Part shown: positions 1 to 8,144 of the stretch, in pieces
Numbering within the stretch: position 1 is the first letter of the stretch
How the letters are laid out: the number at the start of each line of letters is the position of its first letter
DNA from: Bacteroidota bacterium
Lineage (GTDB): Bacteria; Bacteroidota; Bacteroidia; Bacteroidales; Prolixibacteraceae
Reading direction: 5' to 3'
Length of the DNA: 18,740 nt
Assembly: GCA_030691295.1 (NCBI GenBank)
Contig: JAUYEQ010000580.1
Coordinates: 1-18,740 of the forward strand
Position numbers and translations under genes: made by a program
Notes under the pieces: generated by a model
Database searches by the model: none
What the model was told of the DNA's origin: nothing
Seen by the model: the letters and a program-made list of their open reading frames with translations, nothing else

Positions 1-48
1 AATATTTGAAAAAATAGAAGGAAAAATTCTGATTCAGCAATATTTCTT

Positions 49-56
49 TATTTTTG
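49..56 (+). promoter_or_regulatory. -7 promoter box for efp
   Basis: TATTTTTG matches the Bacteroidota -7 consensus TAnnTTTG exactly and lies 31 bases before the efp start, so transcription would begin near base 63. No clear TTG element is seen about 19 bases upstream, so this rests on the -7 box and position alone. Confidence 0.55.
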
Positions 57-87
57 CACCCGATTTGAATTACTTTAAAAATTTTCT

Positions 88-660
88 ATGGCTATTACAA
101 CAGCAGATATTAAGAACGGAATGACAATAGAATACAACGAACAGTTGTTTCAGATAGTCTCTTTCCAACACGTTAAACCAGGTAAAGGACCGGCTTTCGT
201 GAGAACGAAACTCAAAAACCTTAAAACAGGCAGAACGATTGAAAATACATTTAATTCAGGAGTTAGAATTGATCAGGTAAGGATCGAACGTCGCCCATAT
301 CAATATTTATATCAGGATGAAGCCGGTTATAATTTCATGAATACTGAATCATTCGAACAGATTTCTATTGGTTCAGAGTTGATTGAAAATGCTGATCTGA
401 TGAAAGAAGGACAGGTTGTGGAAATGAACATTCATGCAGATACCGAAACTCCGCTGACTGTTGAATTGCCTCCTTTTGTAGAATTACAGGTTACTTCGAC
501 CATGGCAGGAGAAAAGGGAAATACAGCCAGTTCGAATGCACTAAAACCGGCAACCATCGAAACCGGCGCTGAAATTATGGTTCCGATGTTTATCAATGAC
601 GACGATATTATTAAAATCGATACCCGCGACCGTACTTATTATGAACGCGTAAAGAAATAA
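88..660 (+). CDS. efp: Elongation factor P
   Basis: This is translation elongation factor P, which binds ribosomes stalled at consecutive prolines, between the P and E sites, and helps peptide-bond formation. The 190-residue product has the family's usual length of about 188. The N-terminal KOW-like domain (about residues 3-62) carries the KPGKGPAF loop; Lys33 aligns with the tip lysine modified in many bacteria (Lys34 in E. coli). Two OB-type domains follow (about 67-125 and 132-188). The C-terminal signature is recognisable in the [11 protein letters not shown] stretch and the VPMFIN segment, although a usually conserved Gly just after it is Asp (INDDD). The ATG follows a TAnnTTTG promoter box. 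The gene ends at a shared terminator and seems to be transcribed alone. No modification enzyme for the lysine is present in the window, so its modification state is unknown. Confidence 0.97.
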   Translation: MAITTADIKNGMTIEYNEQLFQIVSFQHVKPGKGPAFVRTKLKNLKTGRTIENTFNSGVRIDQVRIERRPYQYLYQDEAGYNFMNTESFEQISIGSELIENADLMKEGQVVEMNIHADTETPLTVELPPFVELQVTSTMAGEKGNTASSNALKPATIETGAEIMVPMFINDDDIIKIDTRDRTYYERVKK

Positions 661-681
661 TTGGAATTTATTCTAATTTGG

Positions 682-711
682 AAATGGTCTGCTTGTCGGG
701 CCATTTTTTTT
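682..711. terminator. Bidirectional terminator between efp and the O-antigen ligase gene
   Basis: The arms AAATGGTC (682-689) and GGCCATTT (699-706) pair over 8 bp with one G-U, enclose a 9-base loop and run into T8 (704-711). The hairpin sits between two convergent genes and overlaps the stop codon of the leftward gene at 710-712. It looks like a factor-independent terminator for efp. In the reverse direction the A-tract gives T-rich flanks that are less ideal. Confidence 0.75.
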
Positions 712-2173
712 ATGCCTTATTTTCAGGAAGGGTTTCAGCCTGAGCTGCTTTTCGGGTGTAAATATCAACGGCCACGATAATGGCAGTAAATCCCCAAAAT
801 GGCACCGAGAGTTTATCGGTATCCAGAAAATTGTTCAGTATTCCGTGAATGTAGTAGGTTATTAGTCCGAGCAAAGCGCTCATCACAATTGTTTTCAATC
901 GTTTGTCGTTTGCCCTTGTGTAGGTGCGAATTCCAGTGTAAATAACCACTCCAATCAATATCAGAAACGTTACCAGTCCCATAAATCCCGATTCGGCCAT
1001 TGGGCCAAGGTATTCGCTGTGTGCATTTCCTCCATCGGCAGAATTGGTGCTTATAATTGTCCGGTTGGCTGTGAGTTGGAAAGGTGCATAATTAAACATA
1101 TAGGTTCCGGGACCCCATCCAAATATTGGTTTTTCTTTATACATACTGATGGCACAACTCCACCGGTTGAGGCGTTCCAGATTTGATGCATCGGATGAAA
1201 TGTTTGAAATGGAAGAAACATGTTCGGTGAGATTTGCCGAAGATTCTGTATCATTTCGTTCCAGATACATTAGTATTGGTTTCTGAAAAACCAGAACTAC
1301 CGAAAGCACCACAAGAAAGATTATAAAAATGGGTTTAAACCTTATTTTCAGGCGCAAAACAGCCCAGACACCAAAAGCAGCCATCATACTTAGCCAGGCA
1401 GCACGGGCATACGACAGGACAAGTCCCATTAAAAGTATGGCCAGTACAATATGGACAAAAATTTTGACCCGTGGCGAATAAATCTTCGTGAATGAAAAGC
1501 CAAATAAGAATGGTAAATACATAGCAACGGCTGCACCATAAGAAGTGTGGTCGTTGTACAAAGGGTTAACTACAAAATTAGCTGCCTGTTTATTCCATAG
1601 GCCATAACCCAGGTGTCGTTGGGTCGCATAGAAAATCACAATCAGCAGGGGTATTGTATATAACCAAACATACTTTTCAATATTTTTCCCCGATTCGAAG
1701 AGTTTGGCAGTAAGTAAGTAAAAACCAACTATGAACCAGACTCTTGTCAGAAAAGCTTTAAGGGATACTATTGGCATTGTGCTGGTAAAGGTTGTCAGCA
1801 ACATCCAGAATAAGCTTAAATATACGGCCAGTGTAACCGGATGCAATAATATATCGCGGTCGAATTTTCCGGTGGCAAAAAGCTTCAGGATAAAAATGAG
1901 CAGTATTCCAAAGAGCAGAGGCTCAGTTGGTAAAAACATGTTAAATGAAAGCCCCGGCATTATTTCTGACAAGGGTAGCGAGAGCGGTGTAAAAAAAACA
2001 ATCAGGTACAAAAGTTTGTCGAGGGCAAAAATTGCCAGCAATACAATTCCTAAAACCAGGGGCATTGCATTGATAATCATTGAATGCTTCTGTACCAGAA
2101 AATAAGCATTCAGCAAAATAAACAATGCCGAAACAATGTAAAAAAGTGCAACTTTTATCCTGTCCTGGTACAC
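710..2173 (-). CDS. O-antigen ligase/polymerase family membrane protein (Wzy_C)
   Basis: A 487-residue polytopic inner-membrane protein with roughly eleven hydrophobic segments. A large extracytoplasmic loop (about residues 300-395) contains the Wzy_C-type hallmark in which an Arg-rich helix (LERLNRW) is followed by PIFGWGPGT and GGNAHSEYL. Members either polymerise O-units (Wzy) or ligate polysaccharide to lipid A-core (WaaL); the sequence does not decide between them. The start is GTG at 2171-2173, three bases after the stop of the upstream wzz-like gene. The first internal Met would remove the first membrane segment, which supports the GTG. The tight spacing implies one transcript and a joint role in surface polysaccharide length and assembly. 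No glycosyltransferases or flippase lie nearby. The coding strand has a T8 run (plus-strand A8 at 1991-1998). Confidence 0.85.
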   Translation of the reverse strand: MYQDRIKVALFYIVSALFILLNAYFLVQKHSMIINAMPLVLGIVLLAIFALDKLLYLIVFFTPLSLPLSEIMPGLSFNMFLPTEPLLFGILLIFILKLFATGKFDRDILLHPVTLAVYLSLFWMLLTTFTSTMPIVSLKAFLTRVWFIVGFYLLTAKLFESGKNIEKYVWLYTIPLLIVIFYATQRHLGYGLWNKQAANFVVNPLYNDHTSYGAAVAMYLPFLFGFSFTKIYSPRVKIFVHIVLAILLMGLVLSYARAAWLSMMAAFGVWAVLRLKIRFKPIFIIFLVVLSVVLVFQKPILMYLERNDTESSANLTEHVSSISNISSDASNLERLNRWSCAISMYKEKPIFGWGPGTYMFNYAPFQLTANRTIISTNSADGGNAHSEYLGPMAESGFMGLVTFLILIGVVIYTGIRTYTRANDKRLKTIVMSALLGLITYYIHGILNNFLDTDKLSVPFWGFTAIIVAVDIYTRKAAQAETLPENKA

Positions 2174-2176
2174 AGT

Positions 2177-3130
2177 TTAGATGGTTTTTTTGTTTTCTAT
2201 TAGCAAAACAACCAATAGTGCAACGAAAAGTGCAGAGAAAGTAGAAAGTAACAGGATGATTGAGCGAACCGGATACGATTTTTTATCAGCCGGAATTGGG
2301 TTTTGAACCCTTTGACCATAAATAATTCTCTTGTTCGCATTACTAACAGATTGATCATAGACTTTCATAACTGAATCTTTTAGGCTAACCAACCTTCTTT
2401 GCTGCTTGTCAAGAATTTCATATTCCCCGCCTTTCTCCGATAGGTTTTTTAACCATTGGCTGAGCTCTTTTCCTCCGGCGGTATTTTTTTGCTGATTTGC
2501 CAAAACCTTTACCATTCCTTTTGTAATTTCCTCAGCCTGTGTGCGGTAATCCAGAATTTGATATTCAGTGCGAAAGAAATTTAACTTTTCTTCCAGAGAA
2601 TCAACTTTGTGGCTTATCAATGTATAATCCTTTTTGGCGATAGCTGCAACTTCGTCGTGTTTAATTTTGTGCATCAGCCCAACTTTCTCGTCGAGGAAAC
2701 GAATGATGGAGTCGCACATGTTGCAGGCCCTTTGCGGGTCGGTATCCAACACTGAAATTTCAACCGTTTCGTATTGCGTTTTCTTAAATTTTACATTGTC
2801 GTTGAATTCTGCCAGCATATAAGTCAAATATTGTGGCTCCTCTTTGCTGATCTTATACGCTTCGTCCAAATTGAACGCATCAATCATCCGCAGTTTAATG
2901 TCAAGCGAATTAATAATCTCAAGCAATTGTTCACTTTCCGATTCATCGCTGAATAAATAAATATTATTGCTGGGATATATCAGCGCTGTGGATTTAAACT
3001 TGGGTTTAATAAAGGTTGAAGAAGAGAAAATTGCTGAAACAACAATTGCCAGAATACCAACGATTAAAAAATGCATCCTCCATTTCCAAATAATTTCAAC
3101 AAGGTTCTGATTATTAAAAAAGTTTGTCAT
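2177..3130 (-). CDS. Wzz-like polysaccharide chain-length determinant protein
   Basis: A 317-residue protein with the polysaccharide co-polymerase layout: a short cytoplasmic N-terminus, one membrane helix (about residues 20-38), a long periplasmic region rich in predicted helix and coiled coil (about 60-280), and a second membrane helix (about 289-311) followed by a short basic tail. A proline-containing segment just before the second helix (NPIPADKKSYPVRS) is typical of the family. Such proteins set the modal chain length of Wzy-made polysaccharide. There is no C-terminal tyrosine kinase domain, so it resembles O-antigen Wzz more than capsule Wzc proteins. It lies 74 bases after tyrS with no visible terminator or -7 box between them, so cotranscription with tyrS is possible. 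The O-antigen ligase gene follows 3 bases downstream. The gene-specific symbol is uncertain. Confidence 0.85.
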   Translation of the reverse strand: MTNFFNNQNLVEIIWKWRMHFLIVGILAIVVSAIFSSSTFIKPKFKSTALIYPSNNIYLFSDESESEQLLEIINSLDIKLRMIDAFNLDEAYKISKEEPQYLTYMLAEFNDNVKFKKTQYETVEISVLDTDPQRACNMCDSIIRFLDEKVGLMHKIKHDEVAAIAKKDYTLISHKVDSLEEKLNFFRTEYQILDYRTQAEEITKGMVKVLANQQKNTAGGKELSQWLKNLSEKGGEYEILDKQQRRLVSLKDSVMKVYDQSVSNANKRIIYGQRVQNPIPADKKSYPVRSIILLLSTFSALFVALLVVLLIENKKTI

Positions 3131-3204
3131 AGAAAGTCTTTTGGTTGAATTTTTAACGTAACAACGGTGTATTTATTACTGAAAATTGAAATATATCCTG
3201 AAAT

Positions 3205-4497
3205 TTATTCGGCAACCAGCAGAAAGTAATTCTTCTTGCCTTTTTGAATCAGGAGGTATTTCCCATCAATAAGAAAATCCGCATTTATAAGCAATTCAGT
3301 ATCTGAAACTTTGTCTTTGTTGATGCTTAACCCGTTTCCCTGAATCGTGCGGCGCAATTCTCCTTTCGATGGAAATACCATTGTTTTTTCAGCCAAAAGC
3401 TCAACCACTTTTATTCCTGCATTCAGTTCAGTTCCTGAAATTTTGAATTGCGGAACTCCTTCAAAAACCGCCAGAAATGTTTCTTTGTCGAGTTTTCTCA
3501 GTAATTCTGCAGTTCCCTGTCCAAACAGGATTTGTGAAGCTTCAACTGCCATCTCATAATCTTCGCGCGAATGCACCATTACCGTCACTTCTTCGGCCAG
3601 GCGTTTCTGAAGCAGGCGCAAATGTGGCGCTTCTGAATGTTGGTTAATCAGTTCAGCAATTTCGTTTTTTTGCAGAAGGGTAAATATCTTAATGTATTTT
3701 TCAGCATCTTCATCAGAAGTATTCAACCAGAACTGGAAGAATTTGTAGGGCGAAGTCAGTTTGGGGTCGAGCCAGACGTTTCCTGATTCGGTTTTTCCAA
3801 ACTTGGTGCCATCGGCTTTTTTAATCAGCGGACAAGTAAGTGCAAAAGCTTCGCCACCGGTTTTTCTGCGGATGAGTTCGGTACCTGTGGTAATATTCCC
3901 CCACTGGTCGGAACCGCCCATTTGCAGTTTTACGTTTTTGTCCTGATAAAGATGAAGGAAATCGGTTCCCTGAACCAGCTGATAGGTAAATTCGGTAAAC
4001 GACATTCCGGTGCTGCTTTCAGAATCCAGCCGTTTTTTTACTGAATCTTTCGACATCATGTAATTGACGGTGATGTGTTTGCCAATGTCGCGGATGAAAT
4101 CCAGAAATGTGAATTCCTTCATCCAGTCGTAATTGTTGACCATTTCGGCAGCATTCGGAGCATCCGATTCGAAATCCAGAAATTTGGAAAGCTGTTTTTT
4201 TATTGATTCCTGATTGTGTCGCAGGGTCGGTTCGTCCAGTAAATTTCGTTCCTGCGATTTTCCTGAAGGATCGCCAATCATGCCGGTAGCTCCGCCAATA
4301 AGTGCAATGGGCTTGTGGCCTGAAAGCTGAAAATGTTTAAGCAGCATAACACCAACCAAATGGCCAATATGAAGTGAATCGGCAGTTGGGTCAATGCCAA
4401 GATATGCGGCTGTTAATTCTTTATCGAGTTGTTCTTTGGTTCCGGGCATGATATCGTGAATCATACCCCTCCACTTAAGTTCTTCAACAAAATTCAT
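3205..4497 (-). CDS. tyrS: Tyrosyl-tRNA synthetase
   Basis: Class I tyrosyl-tRNA synthetase, charging tRNA-Tyr with tyrosine in the cytoplasm. Counted from the preferred start, HIGH lies at residues 43-46 and the KMSKS-equivalent KFGKT at about 232-236. The tyrosine pocket motifs (YLGIDPT near the N-terminus, GGSDQWGN at about 194-201) are intact, and a C-terminal S4 RNA-binding domain occupies about residues 363-426. The length of 430 matches the bacterial TyrS type. Two ATGs compete: 4503 adds Met-Thr, while 4497 gives the usual MNFVEEL opening, so I chose 4497. A TAnnTTTG promoter box lies about 90 bases upstream and the leader can form a hairpin. The downstream surface-polysaccharide genes may share its transcript. 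Confidence 0.97.
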   Translation of the reverse strand: MNFVEELKWRGMIHDIMPGTKEQLDKELTAAYLGIDPTADSLHIGHLVGVMLLKHFQLSGHKPIALIGGATGMIGDPSGKSQERNLLDEPTLRHNQESIKKQLSKFLDFESDAPNAAEMVNNYDWMKEFTFLDFIRDIGKHITVNYMMSKDSVKKRLDSESSTGMSFTEFTYQLVQGTDFLHLYQDKNVKLQMGGSDQWGNITTGTELIRRKTGGEAFALTCPLIKKADGTKFGKTESGNVWLDPKLTSPYKFFQFWLNTSDEDAEKYIKIFTLLQKNEIAELINQHSEAPHLRLLQKRLAEEVTVMVHSREDYEMAVEASQILFGQGTAELLRKLDKETFLAVFEGVPQFKISGTELNAGIKVVELLAEKTMVFPSKGELRRTIQGNGLSINKDKVSDTELLINADFLIDGKYLLIQKGKKNYFLLVAE

Positions 4498-4553
4498 GGT
4501 CATTTTTCTTTTTGAACATTAGAAATATTGCCAGAGATCATAAAACCCGGCAG

Positions 4554-4579
4554 TCGGAAAGGCTGAAACCCCCTTCCGA
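4554..4579 (-). promoter_or_regulatory. Hairpin in the tyrS 5' leader
   Basis: Plus-strand arms at 4554-4562 and 4572-4579 (TCGGAAAGG against CCTTCCGA) pair with one bulged A around a 9-base loop, between the candidate tyrS promoter and the start codon. It has no U-run, so it is not a plain terminator. I recognise no T-box or other known riboswitch in it; any regulatory role is conjecture. Confidence 0.3.
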
Positions 4580-4589
4580 AAAATTTGGC

Positions 4590-4597
4590 CAAAGATA
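4590..4597 (-). promoter_or_regulatory. -7 promoter box for tyrS
   Basis: Read on the minus strand this is TATCTTTG, an exact TAnnTTTG match, between the cvpA stop and the tyrS start. It would give a leader of about 80 bases. No convincing -33 TTG element is visible. Confidence 0.5.
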
Positions 4598-4640
4598 TAA
4601 AATGAATGGTTCACCGTCGAAATATCTCTATGCAAAATGA

Positions 4641-5177
4641 TCAGGTGATTTTTACCGGAGGTTTAGCATCTTCATTTTTATTCTCATCATTTGCATTCCA
4701 GAGCCTGATAAATGGGAATAAAGTAGGAACCAATTGTTTCATGGGCCCGTAAATTTTTGAGTCCTCTTTTTGTTTGGATGGTAAAATATGTACATTTTCA
4801 TCAATGCTGTCAAACAGCAACAGAATAATACTCAAAATAACTGCTGTTTTGAGCACACCGAAAATGATTCCGGCCAGCCGGTTTAAAAAGCCCAGAAAAA
4901 CAGCTTTCACAACCGTATCGAGCATCTTGCCCATAATATGAATCAGAATTACGATAAGAATAAAAGTCACCACAAATGCAATGGTGCTGAGGTATTCAGA
5001 GTGGTAGCCTGTGTGTTTGGTTATAAATGCGGCAGTATAATCAGAAAATTTGATTCCTCCCCAAATTCCAAGAATCAAAGCAGCCAGCGAAGCCAGCTCA
5101 ATAATAAAACCATTGCGAAATCCCTGAATGGCGGCTAATAGCAGTAAAATGCCAAAAACCAAATCGATGTAATTCAT
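4641..5177 (-). CDS. CvpA family inner-membrane protein
   Basis: A 178-residue protein with four hydrophobic helices (about residues 2-20, 26-45, 62-84 and 100-122) and a hydrophilic C-terminal tail. The N-terminal sequence (an Asp-containing first helix, then GFRNGF) and the Gly-rich third and fourth helices match the CvpA family, named for colicin V production in E. coli. Family members are linked to envelope homeostasis and bile or detergent tolerance; the molecular activity is not established. The Lys/Asp/Glu-rich tail is variable in the family. It lies upstream of tyrS, separated by a promoter box of its own, and is divergent from the GH3 gene over 175 bases. I found no clear -7 box for this gene in that interval. 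Confidence 0.85.
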   Translation of the reverse strand: MNYIDLVFGILLLLAAIQGFRNGFIIELASLAALILGIWGGIKFSDYTAAFITKHTGYHSEYLSTIAFVVTFILIVILIHIMGKMLDTVVKAVFLGFLNRLAGIIFGVLKTAVILSIILLLFDSIDENVHILPSKQKEDSKIYGPMKQLVPTLFPFIRLWNANDENKNEDAKPPVKIT

Positions 5178-5320
5178 AAAGTAAGTGTTGAATGAAGATT
5201 CAAATTTCAGTAAAAGTAGGAAAATTATATTTCAGGAAACATTTGGCGCTTTTATTCATGGGTTAAATTCACATGAAAAAATGTATGATTATAAAGCCCA
5301 ATCGAAGTCAGTTTTTTTAA

Positions 5321-5328
5321 TAATTTTG
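5321..5328 (+). promoter_or_regulatory. -7 promoter box for the GH3-family gene
   Basis: TAATTTTG matches TAnnTTTG exactly and lies 24 bases before the ATG at 5353, predicting a leader of under 20 bases. It sits in the 175-base divergent interval shared with the cvpA-like gene. Confidence 0.55.
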
Positions 5329-5352
5329 TGACCAGACTGAAAACAAATTTCC

Positions 5353-6870
5353 ATGCCTGTAATCAATTCTATTATTAATTGGGCCAATTTTAAGCGCATT
5401 TACGAAATTGAGCTATTTAAAAAGCATCCCCACGAAGTTCAGCGCGAGGTACTTTTCGAACTTTTGGAGGAAGCTTCCAATACCGAAATTGGATTAAAGT
5501 ATAATTTCAGAAACATTCGATCCGAAAAAGAATTTCGTAAAAATGTTCCTGTTCAGGCTTACGATGATATAAAGGACACAGTTGAACGGATGATGCAGGG
5601 CGAAAAAAACCTGATTTGGCCGGGCGAAACCAAATGGTTTGCAAAATCGTCGGGAACTACCCACGATAAAAGTAAGTTTATTCCGGTTAGCAAAGATTCG
5701 CTCGAAGGTGTTCATATACGCGGTGGACGAGATGTGCTGGCGCTTTATCTGAAAAACAATCCTGAATCGGGCATTTTGTCGGGCAAGTCGCTTACCCTGG
5801 GCGGAAGCCATCGGGTAAGTAACTTCAACAACAACAGTTATTACGGTGATCTTTCGGCTATTATAATTGAAAATATTCCATTCTGGACCGAATTTTACAG
5901 AACTCCTTCCACCGAAATATCGCTGCTTGAAGAATTCGAAGAAAAAATTGAAAAGATCATTGAACATTCGCTTGGCGAAAATGTGACTTCCTTTGCCGGT
6001 GTTCCTTCGTGGTACCTGGTTTTATTCAAGCGCGTTCTGGAGGTTACCGGTAAAAGCAATATTCTGGAAGTTTGGCCCAATCTGGAAGTTTTTACGCACG
6101 GAGGTGTGAAATTTGAACCCTATCGGGAACAATACGAAAAGCTAATGCCTGGAAACCAGATGCATTATATGGAAACTTACAATGCTTCAGAAGGCTTTTT
6201 TGGAATTCAGGATGAGCCTGATAAAAAGGATATGTTGCTGATGCTCGATTACGGAATTTACTACGAATTTATTCCGATGGATAAATTTCGAAGCGACACT
6301 CCAACAGTAATTTCTCTTGAGGAGGTTGAAATCGGAAAAAATTATGCCATGGTAATTACCACAAATGGCGGATTGTGGCGTTATGTAATTGGTGATACCA
6401 TCAAATTTACTTCACGAAGTCCGTATAAATTTTTGATTACCGGCAGAACCAAACATTTTATAAATGCTTTTGGAGAAGAACTGATTATTGACAATGCTGA
6501 AAAAGCATTTCAGATTGCCTGCGAGCGAACCGGAGCCATAATTTCGGAATATACCGGCGGACCAATTTACATGAATGATAACCAAAAAGGGGCTCATGAG
6601 TGGGTCATCGAGTTTGAAAAGTTGCCACGCGATTTGGAACATTTCATTTCCTTGTTCGATGGGGCTTTGAAGACCATTAATTCGGATTATGAAGCCAAAC
6701 GGCACAAAAGCCTCAGCCTTGAAATGCCACATGTTATTGTTGCAAAAAAAAGTCTTTTTTATGAGTGGATGAAAAAAAGAGGGAAAGTAGGAGGGCAGAA
6801 TAAAATACCACGCCTGTCAAACGACCGGCAATACCTCGATCAGTTAATCGAATTGAATAATTCTTTGTAA
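5353..6870 (+). CDS. GH3-family adenylate-forming enzyme
   Basis: A 505-residue member of the GH3 (auxin-responsive promoter) family, whose plant members adenylate jasmonate or auxin and conjugate them to amino acids. All three nucleotide motifs of the ANL-like fold are visible: the phosphate loop SSGTTHDKSK (residues 99-108), the YNASEG motif (276-281) and WRYVIGD (342-348), followed by the TGRTKHFINAFGEE hinge and C-terminal domain. An active ATP-dependent acyl-adenylating enzyme is therefore expected. The bacterial substrate cannot be read from sequence and the physiological role of GH3 proteins in Bacteroidota is poorly known. The ATG follows a -7 box, and the gene stands between a divergent cvpA and the kinase operon that begins 69 bases later. 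Plant-hormone conjugation should not be assumed. Confidence 0.9.
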   Translation: MPVINSIINWANFKRIYEIELFKKHPHEVQREVLFELLEEASNTEIGLKYNFRNIRSEKEFRKNVPVQAYDDIKDTVERMMQGEKNLIWPGETKWFAKSSGTTHDKSKFIPVSKDSLEGVHIRGGRDVLALYLKNNPESGILSGKSLTLGGSHRVSNFNNNSYYGDLSAIIIENIPFWTEFYRTPSTEISLLEEFEEKIEKIIEHSLGENVTSFAGVPSWYLVLFKRVLEVTGKSNILEVWPNLEVFTHGGVKFEPYREQYEKLMPGNQMHYMETYNASEGFFGIQDEPDKKDMLLMLDYGIYYEFIPMDKFRSDTPTVISLEEVEIGKNYAMVITTNGGLWRYVIGDTIKFTSRSPYKFLITGRTKHFINAFGEELIIDNAEKAFQIACERTGAIISEYTGGPIYMNDNQKGAHEWVIEFEKLPRDLEHFISLFDGALKTINSDYEAKRHKSLSLEMPHVIVAKKSLFYEWMKKRGKVGGQNKIPRLSNDRQYLDQLIELNNSL

Positions 6871-6908
6871 ACTTTTCGGAATAGTCAAAAGTTCGGTGTA
6901 TTATTCCG

Positions 6909-6915
6909 TATTTTG
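6909..6915 (+). promoter_or_regulatory. Weak -7-like box ahead of the deoxynucleoside kinase operon
   Basis: TATTTTG is one T short of TAnnTTTG, 24 bases before the preferred ATG at 6940. An inverted repeat (CGGAATA at 6877-6883, TATTCCG at 6902-6908) lies just upstream and could be a regulatory site or chance. The box overlaps an in-frame TTG at 6913 that would otherwise be a possible start. Confidence 0.3.
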
Positions 6916-6939
6916 GATCAAATTTTAAAAACTATCAAA

Positions 6940-7554
6940 ATGCATATTGCTTTAGCCGGAAATATTGGAGCGGGAAAGACCACTTTGACCGAATTACTCT
7001 CGAAACATTATAAATGGGTTGCCCATTATGAAGATGTGGATGAAAATCCTTATTTGAATGATTTTTATGAAGACATGCAACGGTGGTCGTTTAACTTGCA
7101 GATTTATTTTCTGAACAGCCGGTTTAAACAAGTGGTCGATATACGGAATTCATCAAAAACGGTGATTCAGGATCGTACCATATATGAAGATGCGGAGATT
7201 TTTGCACCCAACCTGCATGCCATGGGACTAATGTCAACCCGTGATTTTAACAACTACCATACTCTTTTTCAGATGATGACGAAGTTCGTTCAGGCTCCTG
7301 ATTTGCTCATTTATCTCCGTGCTTCGGTTCCTACCTTGGTTCATCAGATTCAGAAACGCGGGCGCGACTACGAAAATTCCATCAGGATTGATTACCTGAA
7401 ACAACTGAACGAACGTTACGAAGCCTGGGTGAACCGATACAAAGCCGGCAAATTGCTGATCATTGATGTTGACCGTATTAACTTTCAGAACAATCCTGAA
7501 GATTTAAGCAATGTGATTGACCGGATTGATGCCCAGATTCATGGATTATTTTAA
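6940..7554 (+). CDS. Deoxynucleoside kinase family protein
   Basis: A 204-residue salvage kinase of the deoxyadenosine/deoxyguanosine kinase family, transferring phosphate to a deoxynucleoside in the cytoplasm. The P-loop GNIGAGKTT is at residues 7-15, the DRTIYED motif (substrate and base-catalysis region) at 78-84, and the Arg-rich LID KRGRDYE at 139-145. An in-frame TTG at 6913 would add nine residues, but it lies inside a promoter-like box, and the family usually begins MHIA, so I use the ATG at 6940. The stop overlaps the rdgB start by one base (TAATG), implying translational coupling. Substrate preference (dA, dG, dC) is not resolved by these motifs. Confidence 0.92.
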   Translation: MHIALAGNIGAGKTTLTELLSKHYKWVAHYEDVDENPYLNDFYEDMQRWSFNLQIYFLNSRFKQVVDIRNSSKTVIQDRTIYEDAEIFAPNLHAMGLMSTRDFNNYHTLFQMMTKFVQAPDLLIYLRASVPTLVHQIQKRGRDYENSIRIDYLKQLNERYEAWVNRYKAGKLLIIDVDRINFQNNPEDLSNVIDRIDAQIHGLF

Positions 7555-8144
7555 TGGTTATGAAACTTGTATTTGCAACAAACAATCTGCATAAACTTCA
7601 GGAAATCAAACAAATGCTCAATGGATCGTTCGAATTGTTGTGCCTGAACGATATTGGCTGTGAGGATGATATTCCTGAAAATCAAGCTACTCTTGAGGGC
7701 AATGCTGCCGAAAAATCTTTTTTCATATATAATAAATATGGTTTAAATTGTTTTGCAGATGATACTGGCCTTGAGATAGAAGCCTTAAATGGCGAACCAG
7801 GCGTTTATTCGGCTCGTTATGCCGGAGAGGAGCGAAGTGCTGAAAATAATATGGATTTGGTTTTAGCGAAACTTGATAAAATAAATAACCGGAAGGCACG
7901 TTTTAGAACAGTTATTTCGTTGGTGATTGACGGGAACGAAACTCAATTCGAAGGCATCGTTGACGGACAAATACTGGAAGAAAAGAGGGGGGGGACAGGT
8001 TTTGGATATGATCCGATTTTCAAGCCCGACGAATCCGACCGGTCGTTTGCAGAGATGCCAATGGATGAAAAGAACAAAATCAGTCACAGGGGTAGGGCAG
8101 TTCAGAAATTAGTTGAATATTTAATCCGGTATAAAGTGAAATAA
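7554..8144 (+). CDS. rdgB: XTP/dITP diphosphatase (non-canonical purine NTP pyrophosphatase, RdgB/HAM1)
   Basis: A house-cleaning enzyme that hydrolyses dITP, XTP and related deaminated purine nucleotides to monophosphates, keeping them out of DNA and RNA. The 196-residue product has the full family pattern: ATNN near the N-terminus (residues 8-11), the metal-site [10 protein letters not shown] from residue 69, [19 protein letters not shown] from about residue 149, and the [10 protein letters not shown] ending. The called ATG at 7554 overlaps the kinase stop. A second ATG at 7560 gives the more usual MKLVFATNN opening, and either may be used. A G8 run (7987-7994) encodes part of the RGG ahead of GFGYDP and is a potential slippage site. 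The gene's stop overlaps the porZ start by one base. Confidence 0.96.
   Translation: MVMKLVFATNNLHKLQEIKQMLNGSFELLCLNDIGCEDDIPENQATLEGNAAEKSFFIYNKYGLNCFADDTGLEIEALNGEPGVYSARYAGEERSAENNMDLVLAKLDKINNRKARFRTVISLVIDGNETQFEGIVDGQILEEKRGGTGFGYDPIFKPDESDRSFAEMPMDEKNKISHRGRAVQKLVEYLIRYKVK

Noticed and set aside
1991..1998. A8 run in the O-antigen ligase gene as a phase-variation tract
   Set aside because: It encodes Phe-Phe in a membrane helix; A/T runs of this length are common in such genomes, so it is less notable than the G8 run.
710..3130. Start of a full capsule or O-antigen biosynthesis cluster
   Set aside because: Only the chain-length and ligase/polymerase genes are present; neighbours are tyrS and efp, with no glycosyltransferase, flippase or sugar-nucleotide genes.
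5494..5967. 157-codon frame antisense to the GH3-family gene
   Set aside because: It overlaps conserved GH3 motifs on the other strand and its translation shows no domain; it is a shadow.
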